NCBI GenBank assembly: GCA_003427395.1
Contig: BFEA01000179.1
Location: forward strand, 794,587 to 824,820
Source: Chara braunii
Taxonomy: Eukaryota; Streptophyta; Charophyceae; Charales; Characeae
Direction: 5' to 3'
Length of the DNA stretch: 30,234 nucleotides
Below, one piece after another: positions 29,064-30,234 of this stretch. Both the position numbers and the translations under genes were made by a program. Below the pieces are notes generated by a model. It saw only the letters and a program-made list of their open reading frames with translations. It had not been told where the DNA came from and made no database searches. Position 1 is the first letter of the stretch. Each line of letters starts with the position of its first letter.

Positions 29064-30234
29064 CATTGTTGTCTTTGCTCTTGCAGACGCAATTTGAATC
29101 CTCTTTTCCATAGCAGTGTTATCGAGTCCGTCATCTTAATCAGAATCGACAAGCTTGGTGAGTTTTCTATGAGCATCAGGATAATTGTCATTTTTTGCAT
29201 TCTAATTAACAAACTGATTACGAAGTTGTAGATTCTTGAAAATTAACTTGAAGCCAATTATGATTCTTGTTATCCTTCAAGATGCTCAATGGGCAAGAAG
29301 AGGGTGATCTTAAGGGGGGTTGTTTATCTTCTGCCTGAGTTTTTATTTGATGGTTATCAAAACTATATATGAATAATTTTTTTTTCCTCTGTATTCCCTC
29401 CTCTTGGAATAATATTAGGTATGCAAAACCTTGAGATTGCATGGTACCGATAAAGTCCAGTTTGAAGTTAGTTTTGATTATGATATGTGTGAATTGACTG
29501 ATAATAAAACATACGGTGATGCATGAAACCTTATCCCGCTCCATTTTGACCAGACCCATGAAACACTACGTAATTGTCTTCTTAATTGAGTAAAGACCGA
29601 CTTAACAACATATTATGAACCTTCATAACTTGTTGTTCAAGCTGGGACTGTCAGTTAAGAGGGAAGATTGTGACTTGGTTTATCACTGTTCGGTGCTTGA
29701 ATATGTCTATGAGCTTTAATTCCTGTTTCGTCAGGGGACGCTCTATTTCTTATAGATGACGAACAATTGACGAGTCGTAGAGGAAGTAAATGACAACTAA
29801 TAGAAATAGCTTATCTGATTACAAAATTTTTACTTGACAGGAATTAACATTTATAATTGTCAAAGATTTAGACGATGGCCGAAAAATTTGCTAATCTGAT
29901 TGAGGAGAGAAGTGATAGTGCATCACCAACTCTACCCATGCAAACTTTAACAGTCGTTTACACAATATTGTAAGTTGGCTTATCAAGTAAGGCAAATCTC
30001 AAGAATACCCGTGTCGTCCTCTTCTTATGAGAAAGTTCTCCAACGATGAGCAGAATGTAAAATTGTCCTTGAATTTTATGATATTTTGGAGATTTCAACA
30101 GCTTGGTGATAAACATCACTCATATTTTCGAGTATCCTAAACGTACAAAGTAGTTTTGGTTGTGCAAACCTTACGGATACTCCTACGCCTCGAGATATTG
30201 CAAATCAATTTTCATGCAAAACACGTTTTCAAAA
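29064..30234. other. AT-rich sequence, nothing firmly recognised
   Basis: No gene is supported. It may be intergenic or intronic host DNA. Composition resembles 27.8-28.5 kb and not the GC-rich retrotransposon. Confidence 0.5.

Noticed and set aside
29841-29969. Possible exon: ttgacag acceptor, ATG at 29875, GTAAGT donor at 29970
   Set aside because: All three frames from the acceptor contain stops, the ATG frame is only ~33 codons, and there is no protein similarity.

Overview
The window looks like a transposon-dense, partly decayed stretch of a streptophyte (plant-lineage) nuclear genome. No intact host gene is visible. Plant-like signs are an 18-nt primer-binding site matching the 3' end of plant tRNA-Asp and U6 snRNA-derived sequence with a plant-type 5' end. 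From memory, the Gag and Pol protein types resemble those abundant in the charophyte alga Chara braunii. That assignment is inference and was not checked by a search.

Layout: 1-425 is AT-rich sequence with simple repeats and a nested inverted-repeat cluster. 426-3048 is copy A of a ~2.6-kb direct repeat. Its second copy (B) lies at 20452-23102. Both carry several degenerate U6 snRNA fragments on the minus strand and eight ambiguous bases (N) at exactly corresponding positions. 3049-5204 is non-coding and contains hairpins. 14972 down to about 5205 is a large minus-strand Ty3/gypsy retrotransposon. Its order is primer-binding site, leader, Gag, aspartic protease, reverse transcriptase, RNase H and integrase, followed by an unusual second Gag-like zinc-knuckle reading frame downstream of integrase. 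At least nine in-frame stops interrupt gag-pol (ten counting the one that ends integrase), and three frameshifts, so it is a relic. About 14975-16480 is GC-rich and starts as the 5' LTR should, but the far LTR end was not located. 16481-20451 is non-coding, with a five-copy ~123-bp tandem repeat, an array of hairpins whose loop is conserved while the stems differ, and a CAG-rich stretch. 23103-23640 is rich in perfect inverted repeats. 23631-25310 is a second, different minus-strand Ty3/gypsy pol remnant (RNase H, integrase). 25311-30234 is mostly AT-rich, unassigned sequence. It contains a 526-bp MITE-like element with 11-bp terminal inverted repeats and a 6-bp target duplication.

The coding parts are all retrotransposon parts: Gag would form the particle and bind RNA, protease would cut the polyprotein, RT/RNase H would copy the RNA from a tRNA-Asp primer, and integrase would insert the DNA. 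None is intact. The most unusual signals are structural: the hairpin array with invariant loop and covarying stems (18.2-19.1 kb), and the U6-derived units inside the long repeats.
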